Assembly: GCA_900239685.1 (NCBI GenBank)
Contig: OENT01000113.1
Coordinates: forward strand, 1-64,000
Source of the DNA: Rotaria macrura
Lineage: Eukaryota; Rotifera; Eurotatoria; Philodinida; Philodinidae
Reading direction: 5' to 3'
DNA length: 64,000 nt
The position numbers and the translations under genes were made by a program. Shown here piece by piece: positions 26,795-40,000 of this stretch. The notes beneath the pieces are model-generated. The model saw nothing but the letters and a program-made list of their open reading frames with translations, did no database searches and was not told the DNA's origin. How positions within the stretch are numbered: position 1 is the stretch's first letter; every line of letters begins with the position of its first letter.

Positions 26795-28650
26795 TTATGC
26801 AGAGAGCAATTGTTTGATCAAATGTTGAGGCAATACTTGCCGATTCATTTTATCGAATATTTTGTTGGATCGAACTATTTCTATACACATGTCACGCAAT
26901 GATGAACATATTTTACAACAATGTCTCAAAACCATAGTACTGTGTGCACTAGTTGATGATACAGCTGGATAGATTGGTACATTGGTCGGTATTGAAGAAA
27001 AGCCAATACCCATTGATTGATTATTGATTGTGTATGAAAGTGTTCGAGCATCAGCATTAAATTCCATGCCCACCAAAACTGGTCGTAATGTTTCCATGGG
27101 TTTCCTCAAGTAGGAACGTGAGACTCCATTATGCCACAATAAACCATGATGTGATAAACCCCAGCCATGTTGATCAATACCGATTAAGTCAGTAAAGTTT
27201 TCCGATGTCAATTTTTGTTCATTGGCTAAAATAAGAAAAAAAATCGATTGTCAAGAGGAATTTTTCAGTTAAGCCATCAAGAGACTATCAAGAGTACGAT
27301 CGAGAAATTCAATAGAAAATAAAAAGGACTACTTTTGTCTATCGATATCTGACACCATTGAACCTACGGTTGTTGGATCATATAATAGATCGCAGTTCTA
27401 ATCAATGAGAACTTCATAATATTTCAATGAATGATCGATGACTCTTTTAAGGAATGGAAAACTTCTGTGCTATTAGAGTTTGCCGACGCTGTTAATGTTC
27501 AGTATGGAAAAGATTGAATCTCAATTCACGAACTCCGAATAACATGCAGCTATGAAAAGCACATAGACGCAATAAAAATATTTTATTTCATTGACTATAT
27601 TTCCTTTCATATTTAGCAGTTGCAATAAGAGGAAGTTTGCAATGCTTGTTTGTCTTCATATTGAAAATTATTTTGTAGACAAGACAGAAATGCACTGCTT
27701 CATTGCCAAACATTGGACTTTGTTCAGAACAGAAAGATTCAAGAGCAATACTTGATTGAGAGTCTCAATAAGGAATCACGTTTTTTTTATAAGCTAATAT
27801 TTTGGAAAACTTGTTGTAGTATAGTCATTTTTTATTGATATTGACTGCACAGAACTCAACTCGATTAACACTCTAAAATATATAGTAATCAATCATACGA
27901 ATGATTGATCAGAGAAAAACAAACATGACTTTAGCCGTAAATTATTGCTTATTAGAATAGAATGGTGGCAATTTTTTTTTAATATAGTCTTCTTTTTGAA
28001 AATAAGGCTATTTCAATATTTAGATTTGACAGTTCATAGTGTTAAAGAATGTTACAGAAATAAAATTCTTGTTTTTATCGACTACCTTCTCTACTCAATT
28101 CACATTCTGTAGTGTTAAGACTGTAAGAAAGCGGATATCTTTCTGGCGAAGGGAATTAAGCATCAATAGACATTCTTCATTGGTCTCATAAATATTATCT
28201 TAAAACTCTTATGAACTTACTTGCAACACCGAACATAATAGATGTTCCATAAACAGCTGGCATATATATTTCCCAATAAAACTTTCCATGTAATGGTAAG
28301 GGTCTATCAGCAAGAACAACTTGTGTTGATGAACTTATTCGTGGATGAAATAATATTTTTGTGTTATTACTAGTTAAAATCGTTGTCGAATTGTTTGCTG
28401 ACCATTTCCATATATTTTTAGTACACATATAAGTAATGTCATGTCGACTTTTTAGATGACATATTAAACTAGTCGACGACCACCATAGTGGTGGTGTAGA
28501 TTGAACTACACTTCCACTATGAATGTTCTGTTGTTGAATGATAATATTGTTTCTTCTTTTTCTTTTTCTTCTTTTTTTTTCTAGCCAATACCATCGTTGT
28601 AGAATTTTTCCCTCTTCACCGTCAATTTTTTTACTCATACTCATTTTCAC
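26795..28650 (-). CDS. SPSB3: SPRY domain/SOCS box protein, SPSB3-like
   Basis: Likely substrate-binding adaptor of an Elongin B/C-Cullin ubiquitin ligase. Two exons, 28650-28221 and 27225-26795, join in phase (GCA A|CC) across a 995-bp intron to 286 aa. Residues 1-45 are basic and low-complexity (KKRRKRKRRN). The SPRY fold follows, with VVLADRPLPLHGKFYWEIY, then FGVA across the splice, GWGLSHHGLLWHNG, LVGMEFNADARTLSYTINN and GIGFSSIP. The C-terminus has STMVLRHCC, a BC-box-like SLRDMCIEIV and the SOCS end LPQHLIKQLL. Order and length match SPSB3 rather than SPSB1, 2 or 4. The start could instead be one of the Met codons within the next six residues. Gene symbol is by family resemblance. Confidence 0.85.
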
Positions 28651-29300
28651 TAGGAATTCTCTTTTTGTGTATGCAAAGCGATCATAGACTTTCTATATGC
28701 TTTTTTTTCGTCGATAGCACGCGTCGCTCAATTAGCAGAGTAGGAAGGAAGAAAAAAGAGAGTTGACAAATGATATTAATGAACGCTGAGTACAATATGA
28801 CTTCTCTTTGTTCGACATCTGCCGAAGAAAAAAAAAAGCCATATGTTTGTATGTTATACATATTTAATGAAAGAGATAATAGTATATAAAAGATTCCTGA
28901 GGCTATATTCCACTATATCTCGTGTCGCCTTCAAAACCATCGTTCACATCATGTTATATAGTGTAATTAAAGTAAGACATATCGAATAACAGCTGGTGTA
29001 TTTTCTCTCATCGTATTCTTGTTTTTGTTCAATTAATGAGTGACGACACGCGACAACGCGCCTTGTGAACTCTGGGATCAATCAACAGAAGGGGAGGAAG
29101 TCGATTTCAATCTTTTATGTTAAATGAACAGTAAAGTGTTCATGTGTGTGAGAAAATAAAAGTAAGTATACACGTGACCATCTGTCCTCGTGTACACGAA
29201 ATTCGAAACAAAGAGCATGAATACATATACATACAGACATATGTACGTATATACACATAAAGATATATGCGATAGTGAAGTTAATCAAGTATTCCTTTTT
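28651..29300. other. Intergenic, presumed SPSB3 promoter region
   Basis: About 650 bp upstream of the SPRY/SOCS gene. It has A-rich tracts, a CG-richer patch near 29040-29100 with no long open frame, and imperfect (AC/AT)n-like sequence near 29220-29270. No gene seen. Confidence 0.5.
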
Positions 29301-30016
29301 TTAATCCTGATAACGAGCACGAATGGCATTATATATACGTTTAACAGTTGTGTCCATTGAGAAAGCACCATTTGCTTTTCAATTTTCCATCATTGCTTGA
29401 GTGATTCTTAGCCCGCAGTATTAATATATTATTTGCTGATCTTTATCACAAATGGCCTGCTGAGAAAGAGGAAAAGATTATGATGGTTCAGATACACGGG
29501 TGATGACATAAGTGTTGGAAATTTATGAATTATACACAATTCTGATAAATGTAATCAGTCGGAATAAATCGATAGAAAAATAACAATTTCGTCGAAGGCA
29601 ATGTGCACATATGGAACAGTGTACAAACTTGAATTAAAGATTGAGTATGTTTAATATTGAAAATATATGTGATTGCTCAATGTCACTTTGTTAGATTAAC
29701 ATATGACATCTCATTTGAATATCCTGCATTCGTTTTCCATATCGAAAAGTAAATAAGAAAATAAATTCATTGTCTAACCTGATTGGATTGTGTACGAATT
29801 TTAATTAGTTTTTATTCCGTCATAATATTTTTCATTTCCTATCGGATACTAAGACTTAAGATTCAACTATATTTCCGCTTCTTCAAAAGTAGTACACTTC
29901 ATTAGTTGTTGCTGATGTGAAGTGTGACAGGTGTGTTGTCTAATCTCTCCCTCTTCTTCTGTTTCTCTCTCGTTTAATTCATTAATACCATGTAATTGGA
30001 TTTGATTATCTGTATT
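29301..30016 (-). CDS. Fragments of an unresolved small gene
   Basis: Two coding-looking stretches, minus strand. The right one (30016 to about 29890) follows a TTTTAATACAG acceptor and encodes a polar segment with ELNERETEEEGEIRQHT and TSHQQQLMK. The left one (about 29373-29301) encodes NGAFSMDTTVKRIYNAIRAR and ends in TAA. A GTACTA donor after QQQLMK is phase-compatible with an AAAAG acceptor before NGAF; this join is my inference. The sequence between them has in-frame stops, so unspliced it would be a pseudogene. I recognise no family and find no first exon before the Bicaudal-D 3' end, so this may be a truncated copy. Confidence 0.3.
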
Positions 30017-30389
30017 AAAATATATATACATGATACGAACGTTATAAAAACACCAATCTCTTATTGCTTTACTGTTGTAAAACAAAGAATTAATGAACAA
30101 GTCGAAAGATTGCGTACATAAAATGTATATGAATCCACAGATAAAAGAGAAAGCAAATCTTTAGACGAATAAGCTGTATAAATGTAATGTGGAATGTGAC
30201 GAGATAAAATTTAAAAGACAAGCAAAACCAACTATCGACACGATACATTAATGGAATGATGATGAATGCATTGTATAAACATAAACAAATATAAAAGCTT
30301 ATCACGAAAACAAAACAGAACAACAGAAATCGGGTACATGTTTTTCTTTGAATTCACATCCGTAGAAGATCATTTTTTGATGAGCGAGG

Positions 30390-33300
30390 TTATTGAGCAT
30401 TGCCGGATGGATACGGCCTTTGTTGACGAGCCTAAAATAATATTGCAAAGTATGATTTTTTTCTAAATCGAACAACTGTTCTTCGTATCACGAAAATGAG
30501 AATATCTATTTCAGCACAATCAGAAAAATAAAAAAAGTTTTTGTTTCTATGCATTAGAGAAAAGAAAACCCATGCATGCCATATTAATTGAGCAAGGTTA
30601 GATATAAGCACATGCTTTCGTACTGAATGATTTTCCTATCGTTTATTTTGTATTTGTTGATTTTTATTGGCCACAAATGCTGGCATCATCTAAATTCATA
30701 AGATCAGATTTTCTTTTGAAACGATGTGTTGAAGTGTAATTCAAGTACAATTAATATGATATATTTTGTTCTTTTGGAAAACTAAAGCATGTTCGTAAAA
30801 ACTTACTCGTGGTGGTATAAATCTTCCTCGTCGTAATTCTGGCAATGGATTGTTAGGTGTAACATTTCGATTTCCACTTGTATAATTATTGGACGGCATA
30901 GTTAATAATCCAAGTGGTACATCAGATAGAGTCGTGGCCAGGGAATTGATTTTATTTGAATTCATCGTTCGTCTTGAAACATTTGTAGAACTGTTTGGTC
31001 GTTCATTATCGACTTCTAGATCTTCGAGTTTTTGTGTTAAGGCAAGTTTTTGTTCGATAGCCATGCGAAGTAATGAATTTAGTGTTTTCTTTTCTTCTTC
31101 AGATGATTGAACTTGCCGTTGTAATTCATCTAATTGTGTAACATACTCATCACAGCGTGCAGCAAACATAGCACGTAATGATGCGAATGTAGCTGCATCT
31201 TCTTTTAATGATTGTAATTCATTACGTAATTTGGACATTGTTTCTGTAACAATTAATTTTTCATTTTCATATTTCGATTTTAAATTAGCTAATGCTATTT
31301 CAGCTGTTTGTTTATTAGCTTTGAGTACTGTACGTAACGTTCCGATTTGTTCACGTTTAGTTCCTAATAATGAGCGTAGTTTGATAATCTAAAGTAAACA
31401 TTATTGAATGTCATATTGATGAACTTCTTTTGAATGACAAATAAGAATAGTTATCAGTAACATCTTTCAAACAAAAGTTTTAAAATTAAATATGAATTTC
31501 ACAGCAGCTACATCTACGAGATGAAATAGTCAGTCTATCTCGGTTCATTGTTTTAGAATTTGTATTTTTTTTCATTGCGGATGATATTTTGAATAGTATG
31601 ATCACAGTAATCAAGTATGATCAGAGCTAGGCATTATAAAGAATTGTTTTTTTTATTGAATCCTACTTTTAATAAATGATTGCGCATTCGTCAGATACAG
31701 ATGTATGTTGTCTAGTTCTGTTGATGCAATGAGACTTTTCAAAAATTAGGACATGATAACGTTTTTTCGATTATCTCATCGTTTATAATCGAGACGCACA
31801 GTACTTAGTCCAATGTTTTATTACACGATACAGATCGATGAGTTTTTCGAGTTATCATAGTATTTAATAGTAAAAACGAACTAGCATTTGTGCCTCAAAG
31901 ATCGACGTTAGCATAAGTGCATGAAAAGCAGTGCAATTTTCACGAGTTTCATGTCTATAGTGCAAGAATTATGGTAAAAGTTTTAATTTCATGTTATTAC
32001 GCTCAAGGGAGACATTCAGAAAAAATAATCATTCAAAACGAACTCATCAGGAAACTGTCAATCCTCTATGCACTCGCTTTCAGAAGATATTTATGTTTTT
32101 TCTCGGTTTAATTGAAGAAACTTGTCAAGTTGTAACAACACATTTATATTGAATTACTGTTCATGCGAACACCGAGGCTTGTAAGTTCAATATGTTTGAA
32201 AAAACTTATCATCTATTGATTAAAGTGCTTTTTTTCTTCAATAAAGTAATAAAAATGATTAATTGTAGAAAAAGGCTACTACAGATTCTCGTTCTCTTTC
32301 AAATACAAGCAGAGGTAATTAGTAACAATGAAGTTCCATCGGGAATTCTCAGCTGCATGGTTACAGAAGTATAAATAGAAGAAGAAAGAAAGTACGCATT
32401 TTTCATGCCAAAGGTGATGGCAATCATCATAAATTTTGACAGATGAACGTAGTGCTAAGTATAAAAAAAGACTTTAATACAGAATGAGAAAGATCAGACC
32501 AAAGACGATTGTCTTGATTACGATTATGAAAACAACGACATAGATTTCTTTTTGGGGTGGGCAACTTAGCTTTTCAATGAAGCTATTAATCGTACTAGTA
32601 CATTTTTATTGAAATAAAATGTGTAATTATAAATATCGTCGTTATGTTCATTTTGTTTTGAATGTCGAAAATGATCGATGAGTCGTGCGTATTTGATCAC
32701 GCACTGGTCATTTATTTCCTATTATATCGCTTCATTTAATTCATCGTTAAGAAGATTAGACCAAAGCATCAGCTTAGAGTGTCTTCTTCTCAGATCTGCT
32801 TTAGTACGCTCCGATACATTGACATGAATTATTGAATAAGTGCGGAAAATATAAAAAGGTCTATTGAATAGTGTGAGCGCAGATAAACAAACATCGCTTG
32901 ATCTGTCTGGATAAAATCATTTGTATAAAGACAATCTCACATGAAAGCTTAGTTTATTTGAGTACCGAAAAATTATTTGATCTCGAACTTAAAACAGTAC
33001 GACAATCCAGATTCATGAAAAGATGTAGACCTGTCATTTTCAAGTTAATTAAGTAGAAAGTTTAAAGTTATTGGATGCGAAAATTTACAATATAGAATTC
33101 CTAAAATCTCGCTGTTTCAATTTCTTTTTCTGCACATCTTGGATATCTGACACATCGCCTACAGTCGTGTATTATCTGATACATTTCGACGAGGTTATTA
33201 TCCAAGAAAACATAAATGTACAGTTCTGTACTTGAGAGATGATCAAAATAGAAAAAGCTTACTTGATCTTGTAATTCTTTTGTATCGTTTGGCAAGTCAT

Positions 33301-35202
33301 TATTGGATGTGTTGGTATTAATTGATGATTGTTCTTTACGTTTAATATCATCTAAGACTTTATTAAATGACTGTTTTAATTGTTTAACTTGTTCTTGAAC
33401 CATATCTAGTACATGTTCATTTATAGATGGATCAATTATTTTATTATTCGTATTGCTTGTTATTTGTTGTTTTTTTGTTTGAATATCATTCGATGGACTC
33501 GTTAAACCGATTGTTGTAAAAATATATGAATGAATATTTTCTAACTCTTCACTTAAATTCATCTGAAAGATTAAGATAAAAACAAACAGAAACAAATGTG
33601 TACAGCTGAAAATATTTATTTATTTTTCCTACTAAATTGTCATTTGTTTTAATAACTATTGTTTGTGTATCATTACATTGTTTCATCATTGTATTGAGAT
33701 CTTGTTTTAATTTGAATATTGTATGTTCTTGTTCATCGGATTTCTTTTTGACTAATTCTTGATCACCATTAAATAGATGAATATTTTTATTCAAAATATT
33801 ATCTATTTGTTCGATTGAATCAAGTGATATTGTCAAAAGATCATTTGTATCATCGGTATTGACTTGATATGATGAAGTTTTATTTGGAATGATTATTTCA
33901 ATCATATGTTGAATTTTATGCGAGAGAATTTTTGTTTTTTCATGGATAATTAATAGTTCATTGTCGAGTGAAGATTTGATTTGAGATAATTGTACACATT
34001 CAAGTTCTAATTTACGAATTTCATTACCATGAATTTCACTATGTAAAACCGAAATCAACAGTATACCTGTTTAGTTTGATTCAAAGAGAAAAACGTTTTT
34101 CTTTTTTTTCCTACCTGAATAAATTACCAACTGGTTGTTGATCGATTTCTAACGTATCCATATAATCAGTTGAAGATGGAACACGAGTGAGTTCATCACT
34201 ATCAATATCATCATCTTCACAACAAGTTAGATAGTCATTAGGTGTACCTGCATGCGTAGCATTCAATGTCATACGAATTGAATCTAAATTACGGAGTGAT
34301 TCCTATAAATTTGAAAGTAAAGAAGTAGAAGAAAAAAATGGCATTTAAATATTTTGCATTTGATTTCTTTAAATATTTTTACTTGTTGGATTCGATGATC
34401 AAGTTGTTGTTTGTAAATATGTTTTTGTTCTCGTTCATCGCGTAGATTGTTATGTAATTCAAGCAGTTGAGATTGAGCTATAGATTTTAATGATTCGAGT
34501 TCTTTCATCATTCGATGCAGATCATCTATCTACGAAAGAAATAATTTTTCGTTTTTATCTCCAAAGAATTTCACATATATATATATTTGAACTTACAGAT
34601 TCCTGTAATTGTTTATTTTCAACTTTTAATCCATCATAATCAATAAGATTTTCTCTTAATCTTTGTACTTGTTGCTGCAATGCAACATTATCTTCTTCGA
34701 GCTCTGTATTAGCATCCGTTAATCTTTGTTCTTGTCGTTTACTTTGTTTTAAATCGTTTTTTAATTGAAGCTTTAATTCATCCAATTCGTGGATACGTTC
34801 GGTAAATTCTTGGGATTTTAAAAGAACTTTTTCATTTTCTTGATGTAAGCGTTCATTGTCTTGCCTTAATAAACGTGATTCATATTCAGTACGTTTGATT
34901 TCTTTCAATAAATATTCTTCACGTGTCTGCTTTTCATTTAGTAATGTTTCTTGAGTCGTTTCACCTTTTAATGTTTCTTCACGTTTATTAACTTGTAGAA
35001 TTTTCAATTGTGTTTTCAGTTGTTCTAATTCAGATTTTAGTGATTCATGTTGATTTTGCAATTCTTCATGTTGCAGTTCTAATTGACTTTTCTCACTAAG
35101 TAATGCTAAACCATATTCAGCTGCTTGTTTATTAGCTGAACGTAGTTTAGCAATCTGAACATGAGGATCTTCGTCGTCGGATGTTGTCATTGGTGTTAAC
35201 AC
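30390..35202 (-). CDS. BICD: Bicaudal-D dynein adaptor
   Basis: Coiled-coil adaptor that links dynein-dynactin to Rab6/Egalitarian-type cargo. Exons: 35202-34597, 34529-34383, 34302-34115, 34038-33633, 33562-33263, 31388-30807, and probably 30431-30390, giving about 756 aa. The N-terminal coiled coil has the family block [14 protein letters not shown] and [10 protein letters not shown] (dynein-binding CC1 region). The C-terminal cargo-binding coil has [54 protein letters not shown] and [20 protein letters not shown], all close to animal BICD. The middle is divergent. One intron (31389-33262) is 1.9 kb. The last exon is a choice: a phase-0 acceptor giving [13 protein letters not shown] then stop. 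Other readings end at 30636, or include a coding-like [16 protein letters not shown] (stop near 30664) that lacks a usable acceptor. Length is slightly under the usual 780-980 aa. Confidence 0.93.
31389..33262 (-). other. Long intron of Bicaudal-D
   Basis: About 1.87 kb between exons coding contiguous parts of the protein, with clear GTAAGC donor and TTTAG acceptor. I see no nested gene, transposon end or repeat in it. Confidence 0.7.
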
Positions 35203-35246
35203 GTTAAATAAGTAAATGCAATAAGTTAAATAGGAAAAAGTTGTGT

Positions 35247-35314
35247 AGAAAGAGAAAGAGAGACAGAGACAGAGAGAGATACAGAGAGAAAGAGGAAAAA
35301 AGGAAATAGAAAGG
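35247..35314. repeat. GA-rich polypurine tract
   Basis: Almost pure purine on the plus strand (AGAGA/ACAGAG units), about 45 bp upstream of the Bicaudal-D start codon, so within its 5' UTR or promoter. A GAGA-like regulatory role is possible but not shown. Confidence 0.75.
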
Positions 35315-37090
35315 TTTAGTATTTGATACTAAAAAATATGTACATACATATACTTGTGATGGCAATGAATGATAAAAAAATTTACTCTGATGAACGATAA
35401 ATGTATGGTTGGCAAGATGATTCTAGAGAAAAGAAAAGAAAAGTACAATATATAATATATATAAGTGTATTGATAAAAGTACAGTACAGGNAGTACAGGT
35501 AGTTGTCCACTTGGTAATTAATGGATGTCAGGTAACAGTAAATTAAAATAGAATCGAAAAAAAATGAATATTGATCTTGGAATATCACATAACAATCTTG
35601 TTTCTCTCCTCTCTTGTCCAACTAATTATTTTTATAGATGTCACTTTTGTACAGAAAGAAAGTTTGTTTTCAACGATGATCCCAATCTAGCTTACTTGTG
35701 TAAGGATGAAGGTATCATTGTTGGGTTTATAAATACTTCCTAAGTTAACAAAAAGATCGGGATTTCGATCTTTGTAGAGAGAAAAAGAAATCCAAAATGA
35801 ACATTTATGAAATATTTTATATTTCGAAACTATAAAGGAACTCTCAGTGGAACTTGAATAATTCTTGAGGGTATTGACGCATTACTCAGTGATTCATAAG
35901 AAAATAGCTAAAGTGATTTTTTTTCTTCATTCAATTTCATGTCCAAATGTTAATGTTCATCAATTTACTGATGGATGTCAAGGTAAGAGCAAAAAGCGAC
36001 AAACTTAACCTTGCTAAAATTCCTAAAGATAGACATAATTATTATACAAGGCACATCGACTTTTACGATGTCAATGAATGATTGACTAGGAAAAACAATA
36101 TCCCAACTTGAAGTTCTCGTATATTTTCAAGTTATACTCATATGCATAGAATAGAATCAAATTTAAGAATGCAAATAAATCATGGTACTACAATATGACA
36201 TTGTGAAATCAGCATATTGTATCATCGATGCAGACATAATGTCTCGATCAGCTATTGCCAATAACGTCTTATTGAAGAGTAAAACTGTTTTTATTTTTCT
36301 TCATTCATTTTCGATGATAAATACACAATTCGATTGAAACTTATTAGTTATTTTTATCTGTCTGAACAAGGACTGCTTCAACAGTCTTCAGTTCACTGTA
36401 TTTTTTAATGCTTCCATATAAATTTTTGTCACTAGAAAAAGAAAACGATCGAAGATGTTTCAGATGTCATGGAAAAGCTATACTATATGTTCCAGATGAT
36501 GAGAAGACTGATATCCATGCACCCACCCACTTATATCCACATCCGTAAGGAGGAAGAAACCTATGATCTCCTTTTATTACTTAAACTCGTCAATGCTATT
36601 GTTACACCATCGTTTCTTGTTTGCTTAGTTGAACATCTGTTATTCATTTTTATATGCAATAACACATCTTTGTCTTCCGAGTCAACAGTCTCGAAATGCA
36701 CATTTATCGACAATTTTTTTTCGTTTTTAATCCTCTCGGGATGTTATGTTTTCGACTAAGCCAATGTCATTCGATTGCTGTTTGCTCTCTTTTTTTTTTG
36801 TTCGTGAATTAATACATTTTCGATGAAATATGAAACGATATATAGTATTGCATCGTGAATATATTGTAGCAATCGTGCAATATGGTTGATAAACTGAGAA
36901 GAAATTTCTTTTTCTCAATCCTCAAAGTATTCTGATTGCTACGAACGTTTTCTAAAATTCATTTGGCGGGTCTCTTTTTGTATGTGACAGTCAAACAATC
37001 TTTATTCAACGGTCTTCTTTTATATTAAAATAAAAACTTAGATGTCGATAGTAATCACCATAGTCTGTGTGCTATAGTGCACACAAACGA
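35315..37090. other. Intergenic, includes an ambiguous base
   Basis: About 1.8 kb between Bicaudal-D and the first hydrolase gene. An N at 35491 sits between two copies of AGTACAGG, suggesting a poorly resolved short tandem repeat. The open frames here have no coding character. Confidence 0.55.
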
Positions 37091-40000
37091 CTATTGAAGA
37101 TATTTGTCAAGAAATTGCTCGATTCGATCAACGGTTTCATCGACAAGTATCATATGGAAGTGATGAGGTCCATCGAAATACGTCATTTCGAACTAAAACG
37201 ACAAGAATCATCTTGTTCTTAACTGTTGATTTGATCTAAATTAATTACTCACGTTGGGATTAACTTTTTTCAATAATTCGATCGATGATTGTTCACGATG
37301 CCATTGAGGATTCGTAGTACTTTAAAATGAAATTATATATGTTAGTATTTTCTCGTATTCAGACATACCCAATGAAAAGCAGTGGTGCTTTTATAGTTTC
37401 GATAGTACAACGAGCCATGTCTTCGGTGAATATATTATTTGGTAACTAAGAAAAAAAATATGAAATATCAATGTTCGAATAAAGAACTTGAGATTCTTGA
37501 GCAAACCGGATATCACTGGAAAAAAATAGATTAGTGCCAGTGAATAATCCTACTCAGTTGTTTGATTTTAGAAATCAATAATATTTACTAGAGAGCATTT
37601 TCATACGATTAATTAATTTTACATTTAAGCCTAAAGAGAGGCTATTAGACAATCGAACATAACCAAGAAAAATTTGTTCTTAGTACCATTCCAAAGAGTA
37701 TAGTATCCTGAATTACCAAGAAATAGGTAGCTTTGCTTTTATTTAGACATTCGAATTCTATTAGTTTTTGGGAAAGAAAAGCAAAAATCAAAGGTATTAT
37801 ATATTGGAGTGTGCTGCATCGTGATCAGAGAAGATTTTGGATACCTTTGCTTTTTAGTGGAAACAGTGCGTCGCTTAGCTTAGTATGCAAATAGAGTTCT
37901 GTTCGGGAATTCTAGCAAAAATTGAATCGAATACTTTTCTAAGTAGATATGGAGAGCTATTCAACTGTTGTAAAATCTAAGTTAAAAACAAAACACTAGT
38001 CTGAAGAACGGTTAGCGATAGACTATGTGCCTTTCAAACGATTGGAATGAAATACAGTACTCCACAAAAGTCTCTGGTCCCCACTAACTCTTTCATATAA
38101 AACAAAAGATCGAACATTTTAATATATTATTAAAGTTTATTTTATGCTCTGATTATCAATACGTAATGAAGTCTCCTGTGTTATTTAATAACGCCAGAAA
38201 TACGATTTTTCATACGTAGTAGAGGATTGGTTGTTAGATCTTGTGGAGAGGCTTTCCATCCTTTTTTATCGCCGAAACTAATGACTTGTAGGGTCGAAGA
38301 TTTTTTCTTGGCAAATTCATTTTAAGAATCTTCCAAACGTTTTCGATCGGATTCAGGTCTGGCGACATTGATGATCAATCAATTCGTTAGACTCTTTTCT
38401 GAGATCTCAATTGTTTTGCAAGTTGAGACATATGCTTTGGATCATTATCTAATTGTAACTCCCAGTTAGTTGAACTCCGTCCAAAGTGGTCACTGGCAGT
38501 CAGCAATAGATAACGCTTATAGATCCTACAAAGCAAGTCAGCTTAGAGATTTTCACGGAAACAGTAAATATGACCAAAGCCGTTACATAAAAAACATCCC
38601 AAAATTTTGACTTTTAGTGGATACTTTACTGTTCGAAAAACTTTTCTCTTTCCTTGCAAATTCCAGACACACCGTTTGAGCAAGTTTAGACGTATAGTGG
38701 TCTCATCCGAAAAAAATATTCAATTCCGATCCATATCACGTGTAGCTCGAGCCCATTCAAGACGTTTCTGTCGATGTTTTTCTGTTAAAAGTGGTTTTGA
38801 TATTGGCAGACTAAACTTAGCCCCATATTATTTCAACCGGCGTCGAATTGTCTCCTAAATCGTGTCTACATTTTTTCGCTTCCGGACACATTGTGTGTCA
38901 CGTGTTGTGGCAATATTGTCAGTGCTGGAAAGGTCACTGATTCGTTGTTCAGTTTTTTCCGTTGTACCACGAGGTCGTCCAGTGCGCTTCGAGTCACTTG
39001 GATCTTCAGATTCTTTCCACCTGTTGAGCCAGTATTGCACAGTACTCTTTGCACAATTGATTGCTTTTGCTACAGCCTTCACACCAAGTTTTGGTCCCAT
39101 CGGATGATGAGACAAAAAGACAATTTCGTACCGTTTATCCAATGAAAGTGACATAGGCTACTATTTATGTATGGAACAGCCTTTGCAGTTCGAATCAATG
39201 TATATGAGCAGGAGGCTGTACTAGTTGTCTATATATAGCGATAGAACAGAAATTCAAGAAAATTCTAGAATTTTCTAGGGGGCTGGAGACTTTTATGGAG
39301 TACTGTATATTTAAATTTACTAAATGAAAGTGCAGTTGGTTTGCATCAAGGAAACAATATATTTGGCTTAGGGTCAAATTTTATCCAACTCCGCAGTTTT
39401 TATGTTAATAGAATTTCTTAGTGTTGATGAACATCTTTTGACTTCATTTACTTCTCACAGTTAACGAAAAGAAAGAAACTTGTGAAGAATATGCTGCAAT
39501 TTCTGTGTTGTTTGTCCCTCAGATAAAGAAAAATACCAGTCGTATTCCTAGCTCTCATTAAGCACAACACGTAAAAGTGAAATATTTAGTCTTATGTATT
39601 TAATTACTAGAGGATTCGATGATACGGTTAATGTAAAGAATCTATCTTTTATCATACCTGACAAATTTTGCATCGACTATTCACTGAAAGCTTTCTGTCA
39701 AAGTTAACTATTCCACTTCATCCAAGGTTATAAGATACTCACTAATTTCAACGATTCATCACTAGTCAAGTGTAATTTACCATCTAAATGAAAAAACAAA
39801 CAAACAAATTGGATCTGTCTAGTAGAATACTAGAGGATAATGATCAACTTGAATCTCGACGAGCTGATCGTTCAACTAATAATTTAGCAGCTTCATCTGT
39901 TAAACCGGGTCTTGTAATTTTTATTCTAGAAAAGAAGTTTCATAGTTTTGAATAACTGTTTTTTTTTGTTTGAGTTTCTACTCACAATTGAAGAACATGC

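Larger units (their letters stand above)
38053..39307 (-). mobile_element. Tc1-like DNA transposon, decayed
   Basis: About 1.25 kb inside intron 6 of hydrolase copy 1. It starts with CAGTACTCC and ends with its reverse complement, and each end is flanked by TA, the Tc1/mariner target duplication. Inside is a transposase reading frame on the minus strand, broken by stops. It lies in the same orientation as the host gene and is removed by splicing. Confidence 0.9.
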
